The notes under the pieces were generated by a model. That model worked only from the letters and a program-made list of their open reading frames with translations. It searched no databases and had not been told where the DNA came from. Of a stretch of DNA of 64,000 nucleotides, positions 23,679-37,505 are shown piece after piece. The stretch comes from Malania oleifera (taxonomy: Eukaryota > Streptophyta > Magnoliopsida > Santalales > Ximeniaceae), in assembly GCF_029873635.1 (NCBI RefSeq), contig NC_080422.1, positions 19,620,095 to 19,684,094 of the forward strand, given 5' to 3'. Numbering within the stretch: position 1 is the stretch's first letter; the number at the start of each line of letters is the position of its first letter. Position numbers and translations under genes: made by a program.

Positions 23679-25992
23679 TGTAACGACTTTCTTTTTCTTG
23701 CTATTTTTTTTTTTTTATAAAAATACATACTATAAGATTTCACTTCTCTAATATGTTTTAAAATAGATCAACCCAATATCACAGACTAGATAGGACCCAT
23801 GGAATCTGAGACACAATAAACAATCTAAGTACCGAGAAGTAGAATACATACAACCATGACCCTATATTCATTACTAGAGTGTCAGAATATTTCCAAAAAT
23901 ATACATACACTACAGCACTAAAAATACTTTCATCTGGACCTAGGGACTACTCAAAATAACTACCCAAAAAATACTCATCCTATAATCAGGGCAGTACTGT
24001 AGTCCCCTTTACCTGTGAGCCTGATTTGCTCGCCTAACTGGATCGCCTGAAAAATATTAAATCACTGGGATGAGACAACGCTCAGTAAGACAAAATATGC
24101 TATTACTAGTGTGCAGCAGGTGAGTTCACATATTATAAAACTCATTTGGAAATACCATAAATAATTGAATTTGCTAAAAACATATAACATTTCATTATAG
24201 CCTATACCTATGTTGCTTAACATAAACTGTTTTTCTGAATTTTCCAAACATAATACTTCTAATATTCATAGGTATATCTATGGTTTCTATAAACTTAAAT
24301 ATACATATATATAATAACTGAGAAAATTTCCCTGGATGGATAACTGAAAGTCATGATTTAACCCCTCATGATAGAGTTGTGCGGCCTAAAGGCGGGACCT
24401 ATCCTGGTTGGCCGACCAGGGTAAGTCAACTGAGCTTCGAAAGTCAGATCGACCTCCTTAACCCTTATATGAAGGGGAGCCTATCCATAACGTAGGCACG
24501 ATCGACTTTTGAATACCGCATACTCTCTGAGTAACATGGTTGCACCCTGAACTTGAAAATAACTACAGTACTGTACTTTGCTGATTGAATCTGATCCATT
24601 AGGATTTCGATACAATATACATATGTAACTGATATATCTATATTGCTTTTTTTACCATGATTTTATAATAACTAAAACATTATAAAACTGATCTGCTAAT
24701 CTGAATAACTGGCTGAACATTTAATGTTTGTAAATCTGATTATCTGAATGAAATCATGGTATTCTGAATATGATGTAAATATATGTTTCTATATATATAT
24801 ATATACTATAAATCATGGTATCATGGAAAATAGATAAATCATGGTATTATAAATATTCTGTAAAATTTCTATTTATATGTATATTGAAAATTATCATTTT
24901 ATAAAAACATATATTTATCCCATGATATTTTTTGCCTAATACACTGTGAAACATGGTATTTGTAAACTGTATAAATACTGTACTAGTTTGCTATAAACTT
25001 ATGCCACACAATTTAAATAAATAAACTCACTTGTTCTAAAATCTGTATTTTCTGCTATACAAATATATTATAATCTAAATAATAATAAACTGGTAAAACA
25101 TATAATTTCTTCTGACTATCATACTAAAATTCCTAGCATAGCATATTTCTCTTACCTCACTATCTGAGCACTAACTATTATTTGCAATCCCACGTGTGCG
25201 ACATTCATAATTTCAACATCCTGAGATAATAAGTATATTTTCCAAATCAAACAACTGAATTAACCTAAATAATTATCATATATATACTCCCCAAATCCAC
25301 ACATGCACAAATCCAAAACTATAATTCACATATCATTTTACCTGGGTTCCTGAAATACCACCCACTGGGGTCCTCAACCCTTGTCCACAAGGTCCCAAAA
25401 CACTCTATTCCTGAAAATATAATATCTTAATTTTACTTCCCAAAACCCCAGTATTTTCGCATATAATGCAAAATTTGACTTCAATTGAACTGGGTAATAC
25501 TAAAAATGCTCAAATAATCCACTCACCCTGGCTTTGGGATGCTTCTCAAGTTGGCCTAACCAACGGATTACTCCAGCAAATTTGAAGAGAATCTTCACAG
25601 GAGTAACGTGGCGCCTTTAGATCGTAGAACCGGCGAATAACCAGGCTAGAAAGTTAGAGAGAAGGTGGAGAGGACGAAGTTAGAGAGAAAGAGAGGGCTG
25701 CATGAAGTTTTCTGCGCTGAAAATTCGATTTTGGCATATTTATACACCTGCCTTTGTTGACGAGACACGTCACTTCGCTGACGAGGTCAAGAAGGGAGTT
25801 CGTCGACGAACTCATAACCTTCTTTGATGAATGTTAGGTCCTGAAATAGCCCTCTTGGTAACTCCTCATCGACGAGACACGTGTCCCCGTCGATGATCCA
25901 ATGAGCCACTTCGTCGATGAGGACCTGTTGTGACTCCCTTTACAATTCCCTTTTCTCCCTCTTTTATTGTTTAAATTCTTCGGGTCTCTACA
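23679..25992 (-). repeat. 5' LTR of element C, about 2.3 kb
   Basis: On the plus strand it runs from TGTAACGAC to GGTCTCTACA. The upper 627 bp match the surviving 3' LTR. It carries the palindrome array at 25755-25925, including the same 18-bp perfect palindrome at 25796-25813. It shares layout and blocks such as 'gttgtgcggcc' with the element D LTRs, so C and D are sister families. Confidence 0.85.
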
Positions 25993-27100
25993 ACAACAAC
26001 AACAACAAAATCAAACCTTAAGTCCCACTAGGTGGGGTCGATTATATAAATCATTTTCCGCCAATTTATGCGATTATGGAGCATTTCTTTTGACAAATTT
26101 AGGGATATTAAATCCTTACTCACTATCTCCTCCTAAGTTATTTTAGGTCTTCCCTTACCCCTTTCACTGTCCCCCCCCCTAAACACTAACTAACTCACTT
26201 TTCCTCACTAGTACACTATGTGGCCTACATTACAACCTAGTATCTATACCATCTGAGTCGTCCCTCCTTTATCTTATCCTTTATAGGAGTTACACCTAAC
26301 TTAATACAAATATGTTTATTCCTTAATTTATCTTTCAATGTTATACCACTCATTCATCTAAACATTCTAATCTCTCAACGACTTTTACTTTTTTTGATGT
26401 TATGTTTTTTCGTCGCCTAACATTCCAATCCATAAAGCATAGCCGGTCTTATGGCTATCCTATAAAACTTCCCTTTCAATTTTAAGGGTATTTTACGATC
26501 ACATAGCACACTTAAAGCACTTCTCCATTTTATCCAGCCTACTTTAACTCTATGCATTACATCATCTTCAATTTCTCTTTCATCTTGCATTATAGATCCA
26601 AGGTATCGAAATCCACAAGTGTTATTTATTTCTTCATCATCATGTTTAATTGTCTCTAATATTCCTCTTATCATTACTAAAATTATATTTCATATATTCA
26701 GTCTTAATATTCCTACTTATCATAAAACCTTTAAATTCCAAAGTTTTTCTCCATAATTTAAACTCGGCATCTACTCTGTCCCTAATTTCATTAATTAATA
26801 TAATATCATCTGCAAACAACATATAACATGGAACCCCCTTTTGAATACTCTAGTCAATTAGTCCATCATTAAAGTAAAAAGATAAGAACTCAAAGCAGAT
26901 TCTTAATATACACCTATGGTGATTGGAAATTTTCTAATTTTTCTATCTATAATCCTTAATTTAATCATTACTCTATCGTATATATCCTTAATGATATCAA
27001 TATACCTACTACATACACATTTTTTTTTAAAAAAACCTGGCATAAAACTTTTCTAAGTATCATATCATATGTTTTCTCAATGTCAATAAAAATCATATGG
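25993..27100 (-). mobile_element. RTE-type LINE, 5'-truncated 3' end
   Basis: The minus-strand translation at 26417-26674 matches the C-terminal reverse-transcriptase region of plant RTE-like LINEs: FRYLGSIMQ, then VGWIKWRSALSVLCDRKIP, then LKLKGKFYRIAIRPAMLYGLE. A more upstream RT block (MIFIDIEKTYD, about 27080) lies in another frame. The 3' end carries the family's 'ccccacctagtgggac'-type end (minus strand) and finishes in a (TTG)n tail at 25993-26008, typical of RTE elements. There are stops and frameshifts, and the 5' part including the endonuclease is absent. Element C abuts the tail and probably inserted in it. Confidence 0.8.
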
Positions 27101-29926
27101 AAGTTTCTCTTCTAGCATTAATAGTAATTTGGAACATGAAGCATATTTTTAGACTTAACCTCTATATACCAACTCAAGACATTAGAGGCTACCAAGGATT
27201 AAGACAATCGAAAAGAACATGGAGAATAGGTCAGATTAAAAATGTTTCGCTTAGTCAAGTTAAATAAATGTGAAGTGAATATATTGTGCTTTTTCAAAAC
27301 AGAAAAGGACCTTTCCATTATTTTAAAAAATTTTCTAGAGGAGCTGCCTTGCTCACAACCTGTAAGAGATTGTCATGATAGTGATGTTTTCTTTTAAATT
27401 TGACAAGTTGGTGTGACTTGAACTTCCGTGGGTGCAGTTGGCAAAATGATTTATGGTCAAATTGAAACCCATATAGCGTTTACATATAAAAATGCCACTT
27501 AGGGCAAATGATTATATATGCTATTCCGAAAAAAAAATGAAAAGATTATAAATGATTATTTTCAAATTTTGAAAGGAACTTTTCTATTTTAGGGTTCACT
27601 TTTTATTTTCAAAAATATATGTATATAAATATTAGTTGAATAATAAAGTTAAAGTATTAGACATCTCGTGAGTACACAATTAATATATAGTTAATTCACG
27701 ATTACCTATGATCCATTCTAGTGTATTAGTTTTTAGCATTTTAAAATGTTCTTTTAAACATTCTAAATTTTAATAAAATGCATTCTCACTTGATCATATT
27801 TGTCCAACAAATACAATATAATTCATGGTTGATTGAATTATTGATTAGAGATTAACAATAGAGGTATATATAGAAATTTATTAATTAAATTTTAAAATGG
27901 ATATAAATATAAATATAAATATAAATTTAAAATAATTTTATATAAAATGTAAATTATAAAATATTACTCTTGCATTGGTTTGTAAAGCCCAATGGCTCGA
28001 AAATCATTTAGCATAGACAAAAGTAAAAAATTCATCATTTTCTAGTTATAATTTTTCTAATTATTTTAAAATTTACAGAATATAAGTTTTAATTAAATGT
28101 ATTTACACATTTTGAAATTTTAATAATAAAAATATTTATGTGATATATATTTATTTATTTTGATCATTGGAGTATTACAATATTTAATTGATGTTTTGGT
28201 AGTATGTGAAAGTAACAAGTGATTGCCCCCATTGAAAAAAGATCTCGACTCCACCGTTGTTTATACACCAAATGCAAAGATAAAATATTATATGGATAAG
28301 ATGAACGCATTAACTTGGAATTATAAACAATTCATATTGCCTTGACTATTAAACTTGATATATGGTAGATCATTGTGTCCCACACGACTTTCTATATGCC
28401 TGAAAGTATTTTAAAAGTGAGCGAGTGTTCCTACCTTATTGTGAATGTCTGTTCACATTGCATTTGAAAGTATAAATTTTGAACTTTGAATTTGAATTTG
28501 AATGGATTTGAACAAATTCAATCTAGTTTTATTATATCTCATGTAAATCTAATACAAATCTAATATAAATCTAAATGCAGGTCTTCGGACTTTCAATTGG
28601 AGGTTCAAATTAGAAACTTGTAAGGGTTGAAAATAAGTTATTGCTTATGGTATAGCTCAAGTTTACAATAGATAAATAACTAAAGAAAAAATTCCAATAA
28701 ATAATTCTATCTATGAAAATTGAGCTGCAGTCTAGTGTAGGTCATCGGGGAGTTGAGAAATCCCAATCACTTCAATTCATTCTTTAAGAAAATTGATAGA
28801 AAAAACAAAACAAAACAAAATTTTGATAAGATGTTTAGACTTCAACTCAGTTGAAAAATTAATGAAATAAATTAAAGGGCAGGGACAGTTGGATATCTAA
28901 GTTGACTTGGAAAACAACAGGCTGCTTGGAGGAAGTTGGACTTTGGAAATTTAATTTTTTCTTTTCTTGTTGGACTGCAACTAGGTACCACCTCGATGTC
29001 TTAGTTGAGATCAATTCCTCTAACTCGGTATAAATGTCATTTTCAATTTGAATGTGTATTAGGCATAATTGTCTTGTCGACATTAGTAAGACATTAACAT
29101 TACCCTTTCTAGACAAGATAGTGACAAAGTTTGTACGGATAGTGTATAATTAGTTTTGGTGGGATATCACCTTCTACAAATAAATGTTCTTAGATTATGT
29201 ATAATGTCTTAAGCCACATTTATATTTCAATGTGTGAATATGTGAGAGCTTCTTTATCTTAGTTATTATTTTTTTTTTTATTCTAAGTTTCATATGTTCA
29301 AGTATCAAAGTAAGAGTGGTTTGAATAAACCCTTAACGTGAAAATAAAAGAATACCTAGAACTTTAAACTTTATGAGGAAATTCAATTTCAATGAGATCA
29401 TGGCTCTTTAGTAGATATACCTAATCTTGAAAGGAACAAAAGTGAAAGATTTTGGTCTGCCTATGATGATGTAAGAGGAAAAATTATGATTTTATATTGT
29501 GAGTGAAGTTAGCTATTTTGTAACTTTTGTTAAGTGATCATATTCAATACCATAACTAATATTTTGTGGGCCTAGAGGCATTCAATAGGATGGATTGAGT
29601 GAGCAATGCTTTTTTGAAAAAAAATATGTGAAAACGACTTAATCAAAATATATAGTGTAAACACAATTAATTCAAGATTTAATAGTGTTAAAGTTAGAGG
29701 GAAGGACAAAAAATCAAAGAAATTTTGTAGTAGTTCAACTGCAAGCTTACATCTAACTTCAAGAGTTTGTCTCAGACTTTTTACTATTGAAGAAGAGATT
29801 AGCACAATATGCAGACTATTTAGACATAAAAGTCTTAATCCTAATTACAAATTCACATTGTATGATTTGTCCCTCATCAGAACAAAAAAGAATTCAACAA
29901 ATGAGTAATAAAAAAAAAAACTTTTA
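27101..29926. other. AT-rich intergenic stretch
   Basis: No gene, RNA or clear transposon was recognised. It holds short AAT and TATAAA repeats near 27900, CAAAA repeats near 28805, and small ORFs (for example 28859-29116 minus, 29572-29805 minus) without recognisable motifs. Confidence 0.45.
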
Positions 29927-30233
29927 GGATCCTTTTGGATCAAGGATTTTAATTAAAAAAAGGAAAGGATAGGAAAGGAAAAGAAGGAGGAAACTCATTT
30001 TCCCTTATATTTTCCTTCTCTATTAAATATTATAAAAAAAAAAAGAATTCTTGTCAATGATTAAAAATTAAGAAAAAGTAAAAATTAATTATATGTAAAA
30101 TCAAAATTTTATTTATGCATCTGGTATATTTTTTATTTTTTTCTCACTTTCCTTAATAATCAAACATGAAAATGTGGATTCCTTGATATTTTCCTTTCTT
30201 TTCCTAAATATTTTCTAAGTCCCAAATGAAACC
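29927..30233. mobile_element. MITE candidate (PIF/Harbinger-like)
   Basis: A 307-bp non-coding segment is flanked by TTA on both sides (29924-29926 and 30234-30236), the usual target of PIF/Harbinger elements. The ends are imperfect inverted repeats: GGATCCTTTTGGAT at the left and GGTTTCATTTGGGA when the right end is reverse-complemented. Inside, GGAAAGGAAAAG-type purine blocks on the left mirror TTTCCTTTC-type blocks on the right. TTA is common in AT-rich DNA, so the call is moderate. Confidence 0.5.
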
Positions 30234-30287
30234 TTAATACAATTACCTTATGAACGTTTACAAAAGAGAAGGATAAAATAGATAAAA

Positions 30288-30797
30288 TGTTGTGAATATG
30301 AACTCAAATTTGCACAGCAGAATATAAAAATTGCATTAATAATGAAGAACAAGTAAAGAACAAACATGCAGTATATCTGAAAGCAAAGTAACAACACAAA
30401 GATTTATGTGGTTCGACAATGCCTACATCCATGAGACCAATCGACAAAGGTTTTCACTATGAGAATGTCAAAGAATATAATACAATACAATACAATGATC
30501 TTCCACACTCAGAATATACTCGGAATAGTATATTTAAAAACACTTCGGAGGTTTCTATCAAAACACCCAACCATATTAACGTTCACATTCAAATTTTGAA
30601 ATCAGCCTCGCTGCTCGGAGCAAATCAGTCGACTAATTGGGCCAATCAGCCGACTAATTTAGATAGAATGTAATTGTCTAAATTCTAGATTAATTAGTCG
30701 ACGGTTTACTGTTACTCCTCTGCACAAGTGATTTCAGTTATGTTTTCTTTCTTTGTTTATGCAATCCATCAAGAATATGAGCCACAAAAATACAACA
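30288..30797 (-). repeat. 3' LTR of Copia element F
   Basis: On the plus strand it starts TGTTGTGAATATGAACTC and ends AAAATACAACA. It matches 54261-54638 over the shared part. It contains palindromic CAGTCGACTAATT-type modules at 30625-30703. Confidence 0.88.
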
Positions 30798-30809
30798 ATC
30801 TCCACCTTG
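30798..30809 (-). other. Polypurine tract of element F
   Basis: CAAGGTGGAGAT on the minus strand abuts the 3' LTR, a form common in TNT1-like Copia elements. Confidence 0.85.
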
Positions 30810-30898
30810 AAGAGTATACACCCCTTAGGAGAACCTGAAAAAACATAGCTTGTTGCTCCACCTTGACTTTGGAACGTTAGGTTGGGTCCGTCTCCCTT

Positions 30899-33276
30899 CT
30901 AGCACTTGGAGACATGAAGTAAGTCTAAGTAATGCTTGAACTTTTCAGTAGTAACCGGCTTTGTCAAAATGTCCACTGCGTTTTCATATGTTTGAACCTT
31001 CTCCAGTATAAGTTTACTTGAAGTAATCAATTCCCGAAGCCTGTGGAACCTTTGATCAATATGCTTGGTTCTAGCATGGTATACTTGATTTTTTGCCAAG
31101 TAGATAGTGTTTTGACTGTCACAATGTAGCACAACCCTACTTTATTGTATACCCACCTCTTTAACCAAAATGATAAGCCATAAGACTTCATTTGTAGTTT
31201 CGGCAACTGCCATGTATTTAGATTGTTTTGTCGACAATGTCACCAAAGATTGTACCATGGACCTCCAACATATAGGTCCTCCCACAAGCGTAAAAACATA
31301 ACCCATTGTATACCTTATGTCATCCATATCCCTTACATAATCAGCATTAACAAATCTTACAACTGATGGACTATCCTGTTGCTTGCTGAACATGATATCA
31401 ATACTAGAAGTACCTTATGAGTATTTGAAAATCCATTTGATGGCTTCCCAGTGCTATGTACTTGAATTAGGAAGAAACTTACTCACCACAATCTCTACAT
31501 GTGTTGAGTCTGGTCTTGTACATACCATGACATACATTAAACTGCCCACGACACTAGAATAGGGGAACTTTGACATGTCTCAGATATCATCATCCGTACT
31601 TGGGCATTCAATAGTAGACAATATAAAGTGACTCGTTAGAGGTGTACATACCAGTTTAGCATCAGCCATGCTGAACCTTTCCAGCACATTCTTCATATAA
31701 CCGCCCTGAGAAAATCACAACCTCCCTACAATTCTGTCTCGACCAATCTCCATTCCAAGTATCTTCTTGGCTGAATCAAGATCCTTCATGTCAAACTCTT
31801 TATGCAACAGTTCCTTTAAATGATTTACCTCAGTTAAATCTTTCACAGCTATTAACATGTCAACAACATACAACAATAAGAAAATAAAAGAACCATCATT
31901 AAGCTTGTTCACATACACGCAGCAGTTATACTCACATCTTTTATAGCCAATCTTGATCATATAGGAAATCAAATATTTTGTACCATTGCCTTGGAGACTG
32001 TTTTATCCCATAAAGGGATTTCTTCAACTTGCAAACTAAATGTTCTTGCCCTGATTCACTAAAGCCCTCCCGTTGTACCATATAAATCTATTTCTCCAAG
32101 TCACCATGGGAAAATATTGTCTTCACATCATTTGTTCCAAATTTATATCATAATGAGCTATTAACCCTAACACTACCCTGATAGAATTATATTGGACCAT
32201 AGATGAAAATATTTCATCATAATCTATTCCCTTTTTCTGTTAGTACCCTTTTGGCACTAACCGTGCCTTGAATTTCTCTCATTCCTTTTATGAAATTGTT
32301 TCCTTCTTCCTATATACCCATTTGAAACCTATCGCTCTCTTCTCATTTGAAAGCTCCACCAACTCCCAAGTTTGATTCTTATGTAGCGATTCCATTTCCT
32401 CAATCATAGCACCCATCCACCTACTTTTCTCTTGGTCGTGCACTGCCGCTCTTAAAAAGTAATTACATCATTGTAACTGGTAATGAAAGCATAAGATACT
32501 AACTCTTTAAACCCATACCTTGGCAGTGGTCTGATAATGCGTCTGGATCTCTATATAAGAATATTGTCAACTTTCTGGTTTCCCAAGTTAGAATTCTCTG
32601 ATTGCCCTGAGTTTCTAATTCCACCTGCATAACATGTTTTTATCTACTCTAGTTTTAGCTCCTGTTTATCAACTTGAGTACGCTTCACCATAACTTTCTC
32701 ATCGCAAACTACATCCCTACTAATCACCACCTTGTTTTTCATTAGATGTCATCTAGACTTTGCATCAAGCTTTGATTTGTCTTCACTAGACACGTGAATA
32801 TAGGCTGGACAACCAAATACCTCTTTTGCCACTTTCCCTTCCAGTAATGCCCTTGGTGATCGATTTACCAAGAAACAAGTCATATTAACTACCTCTACCT
32901 AGAAGTTCTTTGGTATGTAGCTCTATATTAAGTTTGAGACACGAGCACTTTCAGTTAGAGTTCGGTTCATCCTTTCAGCCACACCATTTTGCTAAGGTGT
33001 CCAGCGAGCAGTGAAATGTCTCTTAATACCATGCTTCTCACAAGACTCCATAAACCTAGAATCAATGTGCTTGGTCCCATTGTATGACCTGAGGCATTTG
33101 ATTCTCCTTCCCATCTGATTTTTCACTTCAACTTTCCACAACTTAAACATGGCAAATGCATCAGACTTGTGCTACATGAAGTATAACAAGACTTTCCGCG
33201 AGTAGTTGTCAACAAAACTTACAAAGTAAACATGTCCACCTCTTGATGTTATTCTAACCGAACCCCAAACATGAGA

Positions 33277-33326
<50 letters not shown>

Positions 33327-34653
33327 GAATACCTTCCGTCTTGTGAATAGCTTATTTCAAATTTGGCTCTGTTTTGTTTCCCATGAACACAAAACTTACA
33401 AAAAATTAGCTTAGATGTTTTCATACCTTTCAAGAGTTTTCTCTTGTGAAGATTTTTCATACCATGTTCACCTATATGCCTAAACTACATATGCCACAAA
33501 ACGGTTTCATCAAATTCAGTATATACAGCTGCAGCTCCACCTACAACTGTAGTTCCTTGCAATGTATAAATATTTCTATCTAACTTTTCCTCTTTCAGCA
33601 CTGGAAAATTACCTTTGCACACCTTCATAATCCCACCTTTGGACTTGTAATAGAATCCATTACAATCCAAAGTGCCAAGTGAGATGAGACTCTTCCATAG
33701 GTCCAGTATGTGTCTTATATTACTCAAACTAGGTTCTCGTAGCACCATCAAACATTTTAATTCTAACACTTCCTATACCAATGATCTTACATGAGACATC
33801 ATTGCCTATAAGAACTAAACCTGAATTTATCAACTTGTAAGTGATGAACCACTCCTTATTTGGAGTCATATGGAAATAACATGTTGAGTCTAGGATCCAT
33901 GAGTCCGTGAGGTGATCCGACCTTGAAAAAACTGAAAGTGCATCACCATCACTGCAAATTGAATTTCCCCTTTGAATTACAATCATTGATTTTGAAGTCC
34001 CTTCATGTCTTTTAGCATTTCCTTTCTTCCAATATGGACACTTCGGTTTAATTTGTCCCTTTTTACTGTACTTATAACACTGGATATCCTTTTTCTTCTT
34101 GGATTGAGTTCGATATTTTTGACTCGATCCATTTTTGAATTTTTCTTTCCCACGATCATTGTTACCTTTCACCACAAGTGCTTCTCCGTGTGAATTATCA
34201 TCGAAAATTTGTATCCCTTGATGAAACCCCAACAAAGCACTTGTCACCTCTTCCAAGTTTAGGGTCTCTTTCCCCCACGTAATAGTGGCAAATAGATTAT
34301 CATATGTGTGAATCATGGGCAAGGAATTCAATAACGTCAATGCCTTATCCTTCGAATTTCACATCAGCCCGCATTAAATCACTTACGATTTGATTAAATA
34401 TGTTAATGTGTTTGTTCAAGTTTGAACCATCAACCATCTTAAGCCAATAAATACGCTGCTTAAGAAATAATTTGTTGGTAAAGGATTTGGACATGTACCG
34501 GCTTTCAAGCTTTTGCCAAATAGCCGCAGGAGAATCTTCCTCCATGATATGTACTTTGTCAGCCAGACATAATCGTATTGTAGCAATAGCCTTTGTCTCT
34601 ATTTCTCTCCAATTAGCCTCATCCATACCTTCCGATTGAACACTATACAAGGT
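30899..34653 (-). pseudogene. Element F gag-pol, main part (broken)
   Basis: On the minus strand from high to low coordinates, gag covers 34653-33990. Its knuckle is damaged: CYKYSKKGQIKPKC has Tyr in place of the second Cys and Gln in place of His. The protease motif near 33890 reads WILDSTCYFHM, so the catalytic DSG is lost. The integrase at about 33480-32700 has several stops and a (TA)n expansion. The reverse transcriptase spans about 32450-31715, with LLLYVVDMLIA in place of YVDD. RNase H ends at 30899 (SDxQ-type CDSQNTIYLAKN at about 31120). Loss of catalytic residues in two enzymes shows long inactivity. The gag N-terminus continues at 54115-54236 because element E is inserted between. 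Confidence 0.88.
33280..33322. repeat. (TA)n microsatellite within the element F integrase
   Basis: A dinucleotide run of about 43 bp interrupts the integrase coding region. It probably arose after the element lost function. Confidence 0.92.
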
Positions 34654-36921
34654 CGTTGATTTAGGTGTAATCCCAAGAGGAGGGGGGGTGAATTGGGTAT
34701 TTTTAAAATTTTTCAGATTATTTACCACTTAATCCCGATTTTTATATTTAACAAATTATATGCAGGAATTTTAGGTTGATTTAAATTTATTTTATCAATG
34801 AATTATTTTTACCCAATTAAATGCGTGTGAGGTTATTCAAACATACACACATAAAATATGACTAATGAAATGCAATGCAGAAAATAAAAGGATAAGGGAA
34901 GAGAGAAGACAAATGCGATTTTACAAGGTTCAGCCAACCCAGCCTACGTCCTCGCCTTGAGCAACCCACTTAAGGATTCCACTATATCCCTGCTCTTAAA
35001 TTAGGATGGGGCTTCCCTTACATCTGTGGCTAACAAGAAGCACAACTTCCTCCTAATCCGCTGCTTACAAGAGATACAACTCTCTCCTCAAACTCGGTTC
35101 ACAACCCGAGCCGTGATTACAAAATAATATCAAATCTGCAAAACACTCAATGTGCTTCTAACAAAGCCAGTGAGTATAATTGAAATTCTTAACATACAAT
35201 CATATGATGAAATTGGAAGCTTAGTATGTATGTAACGATACAATCATTAGATGAATGATATGCTCCAACACACCAATTTCCTTTTTATCAAAACTCCCAA
35301 GTAATGATATAATTAAAAGCTTTGGGGAAATTATGATTTGAGTTCAACTTCTTTAATGCACAAATATCAACCGTGATCTTATCAAAAGATTTATCTTGAA
35401 TATTATAACGATCAAAATTAAGAAGTTTACTTCCAAATATTCAACCACAATGCAATCTTTGTAATATGCAAATATATATACAATATGTATTCCAAAGATA
35501 AAAAATCTAATGTAATATTTTTCAAAAAATATCCCTTAATAATATATCGTTATGAACACTAAGGATATTCAAACAAGTAGTTTTGTAATATTAAAAATAT
35601 CAAGTCTTTGAATGAAAACTCACTTGACTCATGAATATCTAATCAATGACAAAAGTTTTTCTCAAATGGTAATCTTGTAAAAATGATTTAATATATGCAC
35701 ACTCAAGATCAACCTCTTAACAAATATTAAAAATGGATTTCACAATGACAAGTTTTTTGAAAAATAGATATTAATCAGCAAATCAATTTAGATGAAGAAA
35801 CTCTATGAGAATAACTATTAACGAGCATACCTATTTACCAAACCTCAATAACAAAATGAAAGCACAATGATAGCTAGATGGCCTTTTGAAAATCAAGATA
35901 GCTTTAGTTCAGATTCAACTTTGAAATCTCAGGCAAAAGTTTAAGCAGTATGTTCAAAGTTGTTCTAAATGTGCAATCATCTCAATCGTATGCCAAAGGT
36001 TTTTTTTTTTTTCTCTTCTCTTCTTGTTCTTGTTGATCTTTGATGGGGCACTAGGGTTTAGATGTTGAATATATAGGTCTTTTGCCCTTAGAATGAATCA
36101 TAACCATTGGATCAAAAATTAGCTTGCGTGATTTTCATTAAAAATTAAATTTTTAAACTTTCCCGCAGGTTCAAACGACTAAGGTTAAAGGCCCAAACGA
36201 CTAAAGTTCCTTAGAGCTTTAAAAAATTAACTTTGACACAGGGTCAGACGACTAAAGTTGGGGTTCAGTCTTTTGAAGTGTCTGGTTTAGACGACTGAAG
36301 TCTGAGTTCAGTCTTCTGAGGTGCTTTTTCCAGGTTCTATGTTTCACCATAAATTCTTTAGACAACTAAACTTAATCTTCGGTCTTCTGACGAAATTCTT
36401 CCGACAACTAAGTTTAACTTCGGTCTTTTGAAGTTGCAACTTTAGATGACTCAACGTTGAGTTCGGTCTTTTGAAGTGACCAATTCCTGGATTTTTCTTT
36501 TTAGTTCAAAAAATATGCTTTGCTATCTTTCTTGGCTCTTTTATAAAAATATTTTTCAGGGTTTTGAAAATATATCTAAGTCCATATATATACCCTAATG
36601 ATGTTCATGAAATGCATGAGTCCTAAGGTCATTCTAGGGTATATGTTGAGCCTCAAATTAAATCATATAAATATGTAAATACATTAGTTCTAAGTACCCA
36701 TTCCCATGACGATCTTGAACTTGTCGCTTGCATCTTCCTTCTTCAACTCTTTTAGTTCCATAGATTTTTCCAAGATGTGTACGCTTTAATCTTCATAACT
36801 TCCATGACTTTTTATCTTTTTGTACATGCTAAATATTGTTCCTATTCACAATCTTAATGCACAGATCAAATACCAAGTGATTTGTCATTATGAAAACTGG
36901 ATTTGACTCATAGAGTGAACA
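34654..36921 (-). repeat. 3' LTR of element E
   Basis: It is closely similar to 51829-54114. The first base of the plus-strand TGTTGATTTAGG end is mutated to C; the other end is GTGAACA. The array of (C/T)TTCAGACGACTGAAG and TTCGGTCTTCTGAAG-type modules is at 36171-36478. Confidence 0.9.
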
Positions 36922-37505
36922 ATCTCTCCCTTTTTGATGATGACAAATACACGAGCAAAAATATAGAATAAAATGGGTTACGCCTAACAAGGCTCCCCCT
37001 CAAATAATGCATCAAATATTCAGTAAGTGAAATATGCACATGCCAAATGAAATATGCTCATGTTCATACACAAGTTATTTAGCTTGATTCCAAATGAAAT
37101 ATGTCCATACACACGTTGTTTAGCCTGATTCCAAATGAAATATGCTCATGTTCATACACAAGTTGTTTAACCTAATTCTTATCCTATAGCATGATTTTTA
37201 TCCCCCTTTACACAATTAGTTTTGCCAACAATTTCTTTTCCTAATTTTTCCAACAATTTTTTCTATTATCCTTCTCCCCCTTTGCACAATTAGTTTTGCC
37301 AACAATTTTTGCTCCTGATTTTTCTCCCCCTTTTGACATCAATAAAAAATGTATAATAATACATGAGTAGACATAGTCTTATATCCTTCTCCCCTTTTAA
37401 CTCTTAGAGTTTTGAACTTATTCAACCAGCATCTGTGAAAGGATTGTACTGTGAAACATGTCTCCCTGTGTTACTTTAATTTACTTCTCCCCCTTGCTAG
37501 TGCAG
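36922..37505 (-). other. Multiple polypurine tract region of element E
   Basis: The primary tract AAAAAGGGAGAGAT (minus) abuts the 3' LTR at 36922-36935. Further AAAGGGGGAG-like tracts, seen as CTCCCCCTTT on the plus strand, occur at about 36993, 37201, 37272, 37322, 37387 and 37495. Repeated tracts upstream of the 3' LTR are a known Sirevirus feature. A direct repeat starting CCAAATGAAATATG at 37043, 37090 and 37131 is embedded in it. Confidence 0.82.

Larger units (their letters stand above)
17938..25992 (-). mobile_element. Gypsy chromovirus-type element C (decayed, 3' LTR truncated)
   Basis: A minus-strand Ty3/Gypsy element has its 5' LTR at 23679-25992, a tRNA-iMet primer site, gag, protease, reverse transcriptase, RNase H, integrase and a C-terminal chromodomain-like region. 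A polypurine tract and a 3' LTR reduced to 17938-18539 follow. The long LTR and the C-terminal HDVFHVFILRKYV...HIINY block fit the Del/Tekay branch of chromoviruses. The target duplication cannot be confirmed because the lower end is lost; the upper flank is ACAAC. All coding regions are broken. Confidence 0.85.

Noticed and set aside
26160..26200. C-run and short ORFs as a host gene
   Set aside because: They are part of the RTE-like LINE 3' end; the run is a simple repeat.
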